NCBI RefSeq assembly: GCF_014652455.1
Contig: NZ_BMYV01000001.1
Span: 186,001-250,000 of the forward strand
Direction of reading: 5' to 3'
Length of the DNA stretch: 64,000 nt
DNA from: Litorimonas cladophorae
GTDB taxonomy: Bacteria > Pseudomonadota > Alphaproteobacteria > Caulobacterales > Maricaulaceae
The notes below the pieces were generated by a model. It was not told where the DNA came from and ran no database searches. It saw nothing but the letters and a program-made list of their open reading frames with translations. The position numbers were made by a program, and so were the translations under genes. Every line of letters starts with the position of its first letter. Position 1 is the stretch's first letter. Of the stretch, positions 25,724 to 34,283 are shown piece by piece.

Positions 25724-26410
25724 ATGTTCATGGGGCATTACGGACCTGCGGTCTGGGACACACAACGCGGCAAGGGCGAAGTTCTCGTGCCGCTATGGGC
25801 CGGATTTTTGGCGGTTCAATTCATCGATGTCATTTTTGCTCTTTTCGTGATTGTCGGGATCGAGGGTGAAACGCGCATGGTTGGCGGTGCGCCACTTTTT
25901 ACAATTCCGTATTCACATAGTTTGGTGACCGCTCTGGGTTGGTCACTGTTAGGTGGCCTTCTGTTCAAACTGTTGCGTCCGAAATCTGGTGCACGCGGGT
26001 TCTGGGTTGTTTTTGGCTTGGTCTTCTCTCATTGGATCCTCGATCTAATCGTTCACCGTCCTGATCTACCACTATGGCCGGGTAGCGGAGTTGAATTCGG
26101 GCTCGGCGTTTGGAATTTACCAATTGTCGCTTTTGTCCTCGAGATTGGCTTATTAGGCGCAGCCTTTCTTTATTGGATGCGAGTCACGACAGGTCCTCGG
26201 TCCAGTGTCCTAGGGCTGGCGGCAATATTCGTTTTCATGACGGCTCTGCAATATGCCTTTATTTTGGTGCCTGGTTTGCAGGTTCAACAGGGAAATTTTG
26301 ACCCCATAGCAGGTCCACATGGTGTGGCGCTGGGTGGTTTGATGTTGTTCACATATGCGCTGCTTGGGCTGTGGATTGCGTGGATTGAGAGATATCGCAC
26401 GCCTCGCTAG
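25724..26410 (+). CDS. Multi-pass membrane protein, possible metal-dependent hydrolase
   Basis: A 228-aa protein with about six hydrophobic segments. HYG at the start, PYSHSL, and SHWILDLIVHRPDL in the middle give clustered His/Asp that recall YdjM/DUF457-type membrane-bound metal-dependent hydrolases. RBS GAGGGAG. It is convergent with dinB, 2 nt apart. The enzyme activity is unknown. Confidence 0.7.
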   Translation: MFMGHYGPAVWDTQRGKGEVLVPLWAGFLAVQFIDVIFALFVIVGIEGETRMVGGAPLFTIPYSHSLVTALGWSLLGGLLFKLLRPKSGARGFWVVFGLVFSHWILDLIVHRPDLPLWPGSGVEFGLGVWNLPIVAFVLEIGLLGAAFLYWMRVTTGPRSSVLGLAAIFVFMTALQYAFILVPGLQVQQGNFDPIAGPHGVALGGLMLFTYALLGLWIAWIERYRTPR

Positions 26411-26412
26411 CT

Positions 26413-27744
26413 TTAATCATCCGCGCGAGGTTTGCTCGGCAAGCTTTCTGCAATGTTCTTTTCCTTGGCCTGACGTAACCGTAGGCCTCGACCTGTCGTC
26501 ACGGCATCGGCGCCAAATTTGGCGCGGGCAATGTCACTGGCACGTTCTGCCAACCCACGTTTGGCGGACTTGGTGTCCAGCATATCAGCGACATCTCCGA
26601 CGGGTTCCGACAATCCAGAGATACCTGCACCGATTAACCGGTAAGTCTTAAACCCATCGACCTCTGCCTCTAATAGGGGTTCTAAAGCGAAGAAAATGGC
26701 ATCGGCTAATTGTATGGGTTGTTGTAAGGTTCGTCGCCGCGTTATGGATTTGAACTGCCCCGTTTTAAGTTTGAGGGTTACCGTGCGACCCGCCAAATTC
26801 TTCGCCTTAGATCTATCAGCAGTTTTCAAACACACGCCCCACAGCTTGTCTTTTAATTGCTCTATATCCGCGATGTCCGTGTTGAATGTCGTTTCCGCCG
26901 AAACTGATTTTCGATCACTTACAGGGTTTACGCGGCGATAGTCTTCCCCGCGTGCAAGGCGAGCGAGGCGCAGACCATTGTCGCCAAAGCGCTCGGCCAT
27001 TTGCTTATCCGTTTTCTGCCGCACATCCGCGATGGTGCGTAATCCCGCGCGTCCCAGTTTGGCAGCGAAAGCAGGCCCAATTCCGTAAATGAACTCTACA
27101 GTTTGTTTCGCCAGAAAATCTTGGGCATCCGCATGTCCTAAAATGGCGAAGCCGTTTGGCTTGTCGAGATCAGAGGCCGTCTTCGCCAAAAATTTATTGT
27201 AGGAAAGGCCTATCGAGACCGTCACGCCAATGTCTCTCACGATGTCGGATTGTAATTTGATCAAGCTTTGTGCGGGACTGCGTCCATGCAGACGTTCTGT
27301 TCCCGTGAGGTCGAGAAATGCTTCATCAATTGAAAGTGGCTCGACCAGGGGTGTCAGAGCGCGCATCATGTCGCGAATTCGTCCGCCTTCATAAGCATAT
27401 TTATCCATGTGACCCTTGACCACGACAAGGTCTGGACAAAGCTTGAGGGCTTGGAACATGGGCATTGCAGAGCGAACGCCATAGACTCTCGCGTGATAAC
27501 AGGCGGCTGAAACGACGCCCCGTCGTCCGCCGCCTACGACAACCGGTTTATTGCGAATGGTCGGGTCATCACGTTTTTCGACAGAACAATAAAAAGCATC
27601 GCAATCCACATGGGCAATTGAAAGCATGTTGATTTCTGCATGTGCGATAGAGCGTTGTGCCCCACACGCGTCGCAGTTTTCGCCAAGGCGTACTGCGCCG
27701 CCGCAATCGCGACATAGTCGTGGTATCTTTGTAGGGTCTGACAT
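26413..27744 (-). CDS. dinB: DNA polymerase IV, DinB
   Basis: A 443-aa Y-family translesion polymerase. The catalytic acidic residues are in HVDCDAFYCSVE and SIDEAFLDL, followed by the thumb helix-hairpin-helix (GIGPAFAAKLGRAG) and the little finger domain. An N-terminal 40-residue extension carries two CxxC pairs (CRDCGG and CDACG) that look like a zinc ribbon, found in many alphaproteobacterial DinB proteins. It copies damaged DNA with low fidelity. Confidence 0.95.
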   Translation of the reverse strand: MSDPTKIPRLCRDCGGAVRLGENCDACGAQRSIAHAEINMLSIAHVDCDAFYCSVEKRDDPTIRNKPVVVGGGRRGVVSAACYHARVYGVRSAMPMFQALKLCPDLVVVKGHMDKYAYEGGRIRDMMRALTPLVEPLSIDEAFLDLTGTERLHGRSPAQSLIKLQSDIVRDIGVTVSIGLSYNKFLAKTASDLDKPNGFAILGHADAQDFLAKQTVEFIYGIGPAFAAKLGRAGLRTIADVRQKTDKQMAERFGDNGLRLARLARGEDYRRVNPVSDRKSVSAETTFNTDIADIEQLKDKLWGVCLKTADRSKAKNLAGRTVTLKLKTGQFKSITRRRTLQQPIQLADAIFFALEPLLEAEVDGFKTYRLIGAGISGLSEPVGDVADMLDTKSAKRGLAERASDIARAKFGADAVTTGRGLRLRQAKEKNIAESLPSKPRADD

Positions 27745-27955
27745 CTTCTGGATACTTTATGGAATCTTTACAATGTTCACGCAATGTTCCTTTGTGGAAA
27801 CGCTGTGGGTAAGAGCACATCCTACCGATTATGGTTAACCACGTGTAACCGACCAACACACCAAGGCTTAAGGATATTCTGCTACGGGTGGGTCATAAGT
27901 ATAAGATCAAGCTGTGCAAAATAAGATGCAGCTCCTACCTTGGTGAAACGGGAAT
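27745..27955. other. Divergent region between dinB and divK
   Basis: 211 bp carrying the promoters of both genes. A TTAACC ... GTAACC pair at 27835-27850 looks like a weakened CtrA-type repeat, but the second half-site is off the consensus; I do not call it. Confidence 0.3.
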
Positions 27956-28339
27956 ATGTTAAAAAAAATGCCTAAGAAAGTTCTCATCGTCGAAGATAAT
28001 GAGCTGAACATGAAGTTGTTCGCCGATCTTCTTGAAGCGCATGGATATGAAACGCGCCAAACACGCGAGGGACTTAAAGCCATTGCAATCGCCCGTAATT
28101 TCAAGCCCGACCTCATATTAATGGATATCCAACTCCCTGAGGTTTCAGGTCTGGAAGTCACAAAATGGATCAAAGACGACCCGAGTTTAGCATCCATTCC
28201 CGTAATTGCTGTGACCGCATTCGCCATGAAGGGCGATGAAAAGCGTATTCGAGATGGCGGCTGCGAAGACTATATCGCTAAGCCAATCACAGTTTCGTCG
28301 TTCCTGGCGAAAATCCGGAAATTCGCAGAAGTCGCTTAG
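27956..28339 (+). CDS. divK: Cell-cycle response regulator DivK
   Basis: A single-domain receiver, 123-127 aa depending on start (ATG 27956 or 27968). The phospho-acceptor Asp is in [10 protein letters not shown], the acidic pair in IVEDNE and the Lys in AKPIT. DivK shuttles phosphate signals between PleC and DivJ and, through DivL and CckA, lowers CtrA activity. It is followed by pleD, 15 nt apart, the classical pair of Caulobacter relatives. Confidence 0.95.
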   Translation: MLKKMPKKVLIVEDNELNMKLFADLLEAHGYETRQTREGLKAIAIARNFKPDLILMDIQLPEVSGLEVTKWIKDDPSLASIPVIAVTAFAMKGDEKRIRDGGCEDYIAKPITVSSFLAKIRKFAEVA

Positions 28340-28354
28340 CCTTAGGAGTCCGCC

Positions 28355-29719
28355 ATGTCTGCGCGTATCCTTGTCGTTGATGACCTTGCACCAAATGTGA
28401 ACTTGCTGCAGGTCAAACTACAAGCCGAATATTACGATGTCCTCACCGCGCGAAGCGGGTATGAGGCGTTAGAGGTCGCACAGAACGAGCGCCTCGACCT
28501 CATCCTTATGGATGCAATGATGCCAGGCATGGATGGCTTCGAAGCCTGTAAGCGCATAAAAAACAATCCCGATACCTGGCATGTACCCGTCATCATGGTC
28601 ACGGCGTTGGAAGAAACAAAAGATCGAATTCGCGGGCTGGAAGCCGGCGCGGATGATTTTGTGACGAAGCCCATTGACGATTTCAACATGATGGCGCGCG
28701 TCCGTTCGCTTTTGCGCCTGAAGATGGTCACTGATCAATTGCTTAGCCATACTGGTCACACGTTAGCCAATTCGCGCAGCTTGCTCGACACGATAGAGAA
28801 GCAACGTGGGCGCATCTTATTGGTGGAAGACCACGAGCTTCACGCGCGAAAAATCTCAAAGCCCTTAAGTGAGCGTCATCAAGTCATCGTTGAAAAGGAT
28901 CCGCTGAACGCAATCAGAATCGCCAAATCAGGCATTGATGCGGTGATCGTGAGTTTAGTCAGCGAAAGTTTTGACGGGCTGCGTGTCTGCGCCTCCATGA
29001 AGTTTAACGAAGAAAGCCGGGATGTACCAATACTCGTCATTGGTGACCCTGATGATGAAACACGGTTCATTCGGGCCTATGACATCGGTATCAATGATAC
29101 GATCATGCGTCCCGTGGAGATACAGGAGCTGAAAGCGCGTGTGCAGACTTTGCTACGGCGAAAGTTTTATTCCGACTCCTTGAGAGAAAATTTTAACGAA
29201 AACCTAGAGATGGTTGTCGCTGATCCGCTGACAGGATTAGGAAATCGTCGATATTTCGACCGCACGATTGAACCGCTTTTTGATGCGCTTGAAACGGGAT
29301 TGACGCCTTTCTCTATTATGGTTTTCGATATTGATCACTTCAAACGGGTGAATGACATCCTAGGCCACGACATGGGCGACCAAGTTTTAAAAGAAATCGC
29401 AGCTCGACTTGTGACAAATATGCGCGCCGTGGACATTGTCGCGCGTTACGGCGGTGAGGAATTCATGATCGCTATGCCAGAGACACGCGCGAGCGAAGCG
29501 CTTGTCGCGGCAGATCGTGTGCGCAGCTTGATTGCTGGAACACCGGTCTTCGTCGATGGTGAAGCTTTACAAGTCACGACCAGCGTTGGGGTGGCCGAAG
29601 TTGAGGCAGGTGAAAACTTGCGCGATGTCTTCAAACGCGCCGATGATGCTTTATATAAAGCCAAGCAGTCAGGTCGGAATAAGGCCATCTCCGCAGAAAT
29701 TCGCAAAGCCGCCGCTTAA
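28355..29719 (+). CDS. pleD: Diguanylate cyclase response regulator PleD
   Basis: A 454-aa protein with two receiver domains (the first with Asp in LILMDAMMPG) and a GGDEF domain. The active site reads RYGGEEF and the RxxD inhibitory site (RAVD) lies five residues before it, so it should make c-di-GMP and be inhibited by it. The second receiver lacks a clear phospho-acceptor, as in known PleD. It controls the swarmer-to-stalked transition. Cotranscribed with divK. Confidence 0.95.
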   Translation: MSARILVVDDLAPNVNLLQVKLQAEYYDVLTARSGYEALEVAQNERLDLILMDAMMPGMDGFEACKRIKNNPDTWHVPVIMVTALEETKDRIRGLEAGADDFVTKPIDDFNMMARVRSLLRLKMVTDQLLSHTGHTLANSRSLLDTIEKQRGRILLVEDHELHARKISKPLSERHQVIVEKDPLNAIRIAKSGIDAVIVSLVSESFDGLRVCASMKFNEESRDVPILVIGDPDDETRFIRAYDIGINDTIMRPVEIQELKARVQTLLRRKFYSDSLRENFNENLEMVVADPLTGLGNRRYFDRTIEPLFDALETGLTPFSIMVFDIDHFKRVNDILGHDMGDQVLKEIAARLVTNMRAVDIVARYGGEEFMIAMPETRASEALVAADRVRSLIAGTPVFVDGEALQVTTSVGVAEVEAGENLRDVFKRADDALYKAKQSGRNKAISAEIRKAAA

Positions 29720-29769
29720 CCCTACTCGGTGATTCCTGAGAAGGGATTGCGAACATATTCCCAAAAACA

Positions 29770-29800
29770 AAAAAGCCGCTCCTTTCAGAGCGGCTTTCTC
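29770..29800 (-). terminator. Terminator of rpmG (bidirectional)
   Basis: AAAGCCGCTC (29772-29781) pairs with GAGCGGCTTT (29788-29797) with a 6-nt loop. On the minus strand the stem is followed by TTTTTTG and more T; on the plus strand by TTTCTCTATTT, so it can also end pleD. Confidence 0.85.
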
Positions 29801-29822
29801 TATTTAGTCCTAGAGGGCGATC

Positions 29823-29990
29823 TTACTTGATCTTACCTTCTTTAAAGTCGACGTGCTTGCGCGCGACGGGGTCGTACTTTTTCTTGACCATTTTTTCGGT
29901 CATCGTACGGGCGTTCTTTTTGGTGACGTAAAAGTAACCAGTGCCTGCTGTTGAGTTCAGGCGGATTTTAATTGTGGTAGGCTTCGCCAT
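29823..29990 (-). CDS. rpmG: 50S ribosomal protein L33
   Basis: Fifty-five residues starting [11 protein letters not shown] and reading [11 protein letters not shown], then VKKKYDP and a Lys-rich end, the full alphaproteobacterial L33. The gene is too short to be noticed by length alone. It is a component of the large ribosomal subunit and is transcribed toward pleD. Start at the ATG at 29990; terminator as above. Confidence 0.95.
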   Translation of the reverse strand: MAKPTTIKIRLNSTAGTGYFYVTKKNARTMTEKMVKKKYDPVARKHVDFKEGKIK

Positions 29991-30071
29991 GACGGGAGTC
30001 CCTATATTGCAGGTAAATCAGTTGCGCGCGGATAGGCTCTCACGGCGCGGGTGTCAACACAATCTCGGTAA

Positions 30072-30830
30072 TCACTCTTCAGGGAATTGCAGCATCTTGA
30101 ACTCACCGCGGATTGCACGCGAATAGAAGATCGTTTCGGGCGGTCGATCTGCCTTCAAATAACGTTTAAGCACGCCTAGCATCATGTCTGTTGCCCTTTG
30201 CGTCTCCAACGCCTCAATTTCTTCAAATGTGAACCAACCGACGTTCAACAGCTCAGAACTGTCCTTAATGCGCGGCGGATGGCGCTCACCGAGATGTTTA
30301 ACAAAAAACCACGCATCGAATCTCTTGTGGCGATGCGGCGGGGTGACCGCGCGGCCAAATACTTCAACCCCCGAAAGATCAGGGAGCAGCCCCGCTGCAC
30401 GGAAGTCATCATAGCTTTCATTGTTGATATTTCGGTTTGTCTTGGCCTTTGCGCCCAACATCAAACCTGTTTCCTCCCAAGTTTCACGAACGCTTGCCAA
30501 TGCGACCGCCCGAGCACGACGCGGCGGGTATGCCGCTTCAAGGATGCGTTCTGTCCGTGCCGAGAGATCGCCGGCAAAAGGCGCAAAGCTGTCGGCGCGG
30601 TCAACACGCCCGCCTGGGAAGACATAGACGCTAGGCATGAAATCATGCCGTTTGGAGCGTTGCCCCATCAATATTTTTAGATTTTTCCTAGATCCGCAGG
30701 TCAGCACCAGAGTCGAGGCCACACGCGGGCGGGGGGCTCGGTCCAACTCTTTGCGTTTGGCACGCTCCCCATCGGTGATCTTCATTTTTCCTACGAGGAC
30801 GGGACCAGAATCTTTGATTGGATCAGACAT
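30072..30830 (-). CDS. NUDIX hydrolase (NUDT19-like)
   Basis: I take ATG 30830 as start (252 aa); a longer frame adds 40 residues that look unlike the family. The nudix box is visible in ASVRETWEETGLM with the metal-binding Glu pair, after YVFPGGRVDRAD. Longer family members with this layout hydrolyse CoA derivatives or nucleoside diphosphates. It is followed by rpmG and lies after the radical SAM gene, both on the minus strand. Confidence 0.85.
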   Translation of the reverse strand: MSDPIKDSGPVLVGKMKITDGERAKRKELDRAPRPRVASTLVLTCGSRKNLKILMGQRSKRHDFMPSVYVFPGGRVDRADSFAPFAGDLSARTERILEAAYPPRRARAVALASVRETWEETGLMLGAKAKTNRNINNESYDDFRAAGLLPDLSGVEVFGRAVTPPHRHKRFDAWFFVKHLGERHPPRIKDSSELLNVGWFTFEEIEALETQRATDMMLGVLKRYLKADRPPETIFYSRAIRGEFKMLQFPEE

Positions 30831-30960
30831 TAGTGTGTGATGGACCGTCTCTATTCTCGGGGCAAGGTGAGAGTTTGTCGCTTCAATACACGGGGTGGTA
30901 CCCGCAAAATGAATGCTTCTGTAGTTCGCCCTCAGAGGACCGCTGTCCATGTAATTTATC

Positions 30961-32268
30961 TTAAGAGGCTTTTGAGACGGGTGTTGCGCGGTCCTTGGGC
31001 AAGATGTGAAATATGTTACGCTGCCACGGCCCTTTTTCGACTCTTAGGGACGTTACTAAATCAGGAAGTGACGCTTCGATGGACTGGCCTCTACTGCGGT
31101 CTAGGTCGTTAGTAAATTGCACGAATTTTGTCCAAAGTTCCTCATTTTCCTCACGGTCCTGCCGCGCAAATGATCGGAGTAGACGCGAAATTGCGCGGAG
31201 TTCGCGCTTTGAGGGATTGAGCGTCAAGCTGTCCACAGCATCATCAATTTCTACGGCGGCTTGCTCTAGAGTGGCCTGTGGGAGAATATTTGGAGACAGT
31301 CGAGAGGGCGTATGCACCACGCCGAATGTGAATGGTATGCCCATTGCGTCACCGAATTGAGCTGTCCTGACGACCTCAAACACATTTAAGGCACTCAGCG
31401 TGAACCCTATGGATAGCTTTGCATGGGGAAGTCCTTTGAAGCGTATAATCGTGTCGACAATTTCAGACCATTTACTTGGGTAACGGATGTATTCATTCGC
31501 AGGGCCATGTCCGTCTAGGCTCATCCGAAGATGCACTTCTTTAAACTTCGAAAGTCTTGCCAAAACAGGGTCACCAACCCCCGTGCAATTTGTAGGCATC
31601 ATCAAGACTACATTTTGCGCTCTTCCGCTATCAATAAGCGATTGAAGGATTTTGTGGATTTTGGGTATGATTAGCGGCTCACCACCCGAAATTTGCAAAT
31701 GAGTGATCGAGGAACAGGATTCGATGATCTCGGCATAAGCACTTTCGATGTCTTTACTTTCATCTCTGTCGCTTCGATGGCCAAACCAGCCACTATGTAT
31801 AGGATCGGCGGCAATGCGACTGCTCGAAAAGGGATTACACATGCGGCATTGGAGATTGCACAGATTGCCGACAGTGATTGTTAAGCTGCGCAATCGAACA
31901 TCGGAAGATGCATCGATGAGCGTGTCCGCAGGCTGGGTATGGGTCTCGAGTGCGAAGGCGTCATTGTAGATCATTCGCATGCTGCGCCCGCCTGCAGTCT
32001 CCTTTTGGTAACACTTTCGACAACCCGCTATGGACTTACCTTGAAGGGACTTTTCCCGAAGTTCGGTAAAAGGCGCTGATGAAAGTAAATCCTGCCCATC
32101 ATCATTTGTGAGGGTCGTCACCTTCCCCACGTAGGTACAACACGGGCTAACGCCACCTTCTCGGGAGATGGAAAGTCCCCGCCAGAGTCGGGCGCAAATT
32201 TTTGAGGCATCTGTCAATCTTTGAATCCTAAGTCTTGACCTCGACTGTTTTTTTGATCTGCGTAACAA
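30961..32268 (-). CDS. N-twitch radical SAM protein
   Basis: A 435-aa protein. The radical SAM cluster motif CNLQCRMC is at about residue 133, followed by a GGEPL motif. The N-terminal 100 residues have Cys-rich segments (ICARLW, SPCCTY, GCRKCYQKE) of the twitch type, probably binding a second cluster. It starts with a TTG directly after the TGA of the small HTH gene, so the two are coupled. The family includes peptide-maturing and unknown enzymes; no precursor peptide is visible. Confidence 0.8.
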   Translation of the reverse strand: MLRRSKKQSRSRLRIQRLTDASKICARLWRGLSISREGGVSPCCTYVGKVTTLTNDDGQDLLSSAPFTELREKSLQGKSIAGCRKCYQKETAGGRSMRMIYNDAFALETHTQPADTLIDASSDVRLRSLTITVGNLCNLQCRMCNPFSSSRIAADPIHSGWFGHRSDRDESKDIESAYAEIIESCSSITHLQISGGEPLIIPKIHKILQSLIDSGRAQNVVLMMPTNCTGVGDPVLARLSKFKEVHLRMSLDGHGPANEYIRYPSKWSEIVDTIIRFKGLPHAKLSIGFTLSALNVFEVVRTAQFGDAMGIPFTFGVVHTPSRLSPNILPQATLEQAAVEIDDAVDSLTLNPSKRELRAISRLLRSFARQDREENEELWTKFVQFTNDLDRSRGQSIEASLPDLVTSLRVEKGPWQRNIFHILPKDRATPVSKAS

Positions 32269-32448
32269 TCACCGCAGTTTCGCGATCTTCAGCTTATCTG
32301 CTTTGGCACGCGTTTTTGTAGACTCTTCGGACCGCGTTAGGGCTTTGGCAATCGCTTTTAGTCCCATACCTTTTTCCGCCAATCGGTGAAGTTTTTGGAT
32401 CTCTTCTTGTGTCCAAGCTTGGCGATGGCGTTCGAAACGGTCAGACAT
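32269..32448 (-). CDS. Small SANT/Myb-like helix-turn-helix protein, 59 aa
   Basis: A 59-aa frame from ATG 32448 to TGA 32269. It has the pattern WTQEEIQKLHRLAEKG then a recognition-like helix AIAKALTR, as in small SANT/Myb-like HTH proteins, then a Lys-rich tail. The stop is directly followed by the TTG start of the radical SAM gene. It may be a regulator or nucleic-acid partner of that enzyme. Function inferred only from fold and position. Confidence 0.65.
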   Translation of the reverse strand: MSDRFERHRQAWTQEEIQKLHRLAEKGMGLKAIAKALTRSEESTKTRAKADKLKIAKLR

Positions 32449-32703
32449 GAGCGGTTACCTTTTGCTGAAAACAAGATGAACATAGGCAAATGCGATGTAA
32501 GGCCAAGGCTTGAAATTCAACAAATTCTTATATGCCCCGTTCGGCTTTGGTTAGGACTGAGTTCAGTGAATCTTTATTGAGGTGGCGTCTCTAAACTGCG
32601 TGCCTAGCCCCGCTACTACTGAAGCGCCTTTATATCAAAGCCAGCGTTTGATTGACGTCCTTTGAATTCTCGAACAGTGTTTAGAGTAATTGGGGAGATT
32701 GTG
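32449..32703. other. Divergent promoter region
   Basis: 255 bp between the leftward HTH/radical SAM pair and the rightward ligase gene, holding both promoters. I see no clear repeat or operator. Confidence 0.3.
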
Positions 32704-34230
32704 ATGACCAGTGCGTTATACTTTGACGGTGTGAAAACGGAGCGCGACACATTCGAGCATCGTGCGAAATGTTTTGCGACCGTCTTGCAAAACTACGGCG
32801 TCGGCGAAGACGATGCGGTTGCTGTGCTCATGTATAATGACCTGACATATTTGGAAATCATCGAAGCTTGCCGTTATGTTGGCGCGTATTATGTGACTTT
32901 AAACTGGCATAGTTCTGCCCGCGAAATTCAACTTATTCTTGAGGACTCAGAGGCGAAGCTGGTGGTTGGGCATTCAGATTTGACGGAGAAGCTGACCCCT
33001 GAAGTTGGCGTCACTGTTCCGGTGCTCAGCCTGAAAACACCTGCTGCCCTGACATCATCTACGCCCGAAAAATTCTTACCTAAGGGACAAGGAGATTTGA
33101 TCGCATTGATGGAAGCTGCATCGCCGATTACAACTCCGCCGCTGCGTTTTCGAAGCCTCTTGGCTTACACATCGGGGAGTACAGGCCGACCGAAAGGCAT
33201 ACGCCGCGACGTCGATCTTAGCCGTCCTGATACATATGAGACCTATAAAGCGCTGGCGGTAATGTTGTTAAAACTTGCGCCAGGGGATCGATTTTACACG
33301 GCGGCACCGCTTTATCATAGCGCCCCAAATGCGTTGTCTAACTTCACAATTGCTGTCGGATTCGCCGAAATTTACATCGCCCCGAAGTTTGACGCGGAAG
33401 GCTTTCTTGCCGATGTGGAACGCTTTGGCATCACCCATTGCTATATTGTGCCGACAATGATGGTGCGACTGTTGAAGCTACCCGAAGACGTTCGCCGGAA
33501 GTATGACACGTCAACGCTTCGCTTTGGTATTTCGACAGGCTCAGCCTGGCCGCGAGATGTGAAAAAGGCGATGATTGAGTGGTTTGGCCCGATATTTTAC
33601 GAGTCATATGGAGCCAGTGAAATTGGTTTCATTACCTTGATATCATCTCAAGAAGCGCAGCAGAAACCTGGTTCCGTGGGGAAAATCCTAGAAGGTGGTT
33701 CAATCAAAATCCTTGATGATGATGGTGTCGAACTCCCTGTGGGCGAAGCTGGGTCGATCTTTGTTGATCTGCCGCAATTCGGCGACTTCACCTATTCGAA
33801 TTCGGAAGGTGATTTGAAAGGGCAACGTTACGGCAAACACGCAACCGTTGGCGATATCGGCTATCTAGACGAAGACGGTTATTTATATATCAGCGACCGC
33901 AAGAAGGACATGATCATTTCTGGCGGCGCGAATATTTTCCCTGCTGAAATTGAGGCCGCTTTGATTGAAATGCCCGAGGTCTTTGACTGCGCAGTATTTG
34001 GCGCGCCCCATCCTGAATTTGGAGAGAGGGTCGTCGCCGCTGTGCAATGTCGCCCAGGTCATGTCGTGACATTGGAGGCCATTCAGGATTTTCTTGGGCC
34101 GCGAATGGCTAAGTTTAAAATTCCACAACACATGGATATTCACGACGCGTTACCGCGCGAAGATAGTGGGAAAATCTTCAAACAACGACTGCGCGCCCCT
34201 TATTGGGAAGGGTTTGGACGTCAAATCTAA
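32704..34230 (+). CDS. Fatty-acyl-CoA synthetase (AMP-binding)
   Basis: The start is ATG 32704, with GGGGAG 6 nt upstream, giving 508 aa. The AMP-binding core is TSGSTGRPKGI, the gate helix region FYESYGASE follows, then DRKKDMIISGGANIFP with the catalytic Lys in the C-terminal domain (SGKIFKQRL). It activates a carboxylate, probably a medium- or long-chain fatty acid, with CoA. Followed at 53 bp by a second AMP-binding gene. Confidence 0.9.
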   Translation: MTSALYFDGVKTERDTFEHRAKCFATVLQNYGVGEDDAVAVLMYNDLTYLEIIEACRYVGAYYVTLNWHSSAREIQLILEDSEAKLVVGHSDLTEKLTPEVGVTVPVLSLKTPAALTSSTPEKFLPKGQGDLIALMEAASPITTPPLRFRSLLAYTSGSTGRPKGIRRDVDLSRPDTYETYKALAVMLLKLAPGDRFYTAAPLYHSAPNALSNFTIAVGFAEIYIAPKFDAEGFLADVERFGITHCYIVPTMMVRLLKLPEDVRRKYDTSTLRFGISTGSAWPRDVKKAMIEWFGPIFYESYGASEIGFITLISSQEAQQKPGSVGKILEGGSIKILDDDGVELPVGEAGSIFVDLPQFGDFTYSNSEGDLKGQRYGKHATVGDIGYLDEDGYLYISDRKKDMIISGGANIFPAEIEAALIEMPEVFDCAVFGAPHPEFGERVVAAVQCRPGHVVTLEAIQDFLGPRMAKFKIPQHMDIHDALPREDSGKIFKQRLRAPYWEGFGRQI

Positions 34231-34283
34231 TAGCTTTGACATCGGTGGTTTTTGCCACGACAATGAAAACTGCACGTGCATAA

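Noticed and set aside
27835-27850. CtrA-like repeat before divK
   Set aside because: Second half-site reads GTAAC at an offset from TTAA-N7-TTAA; too weak to call.
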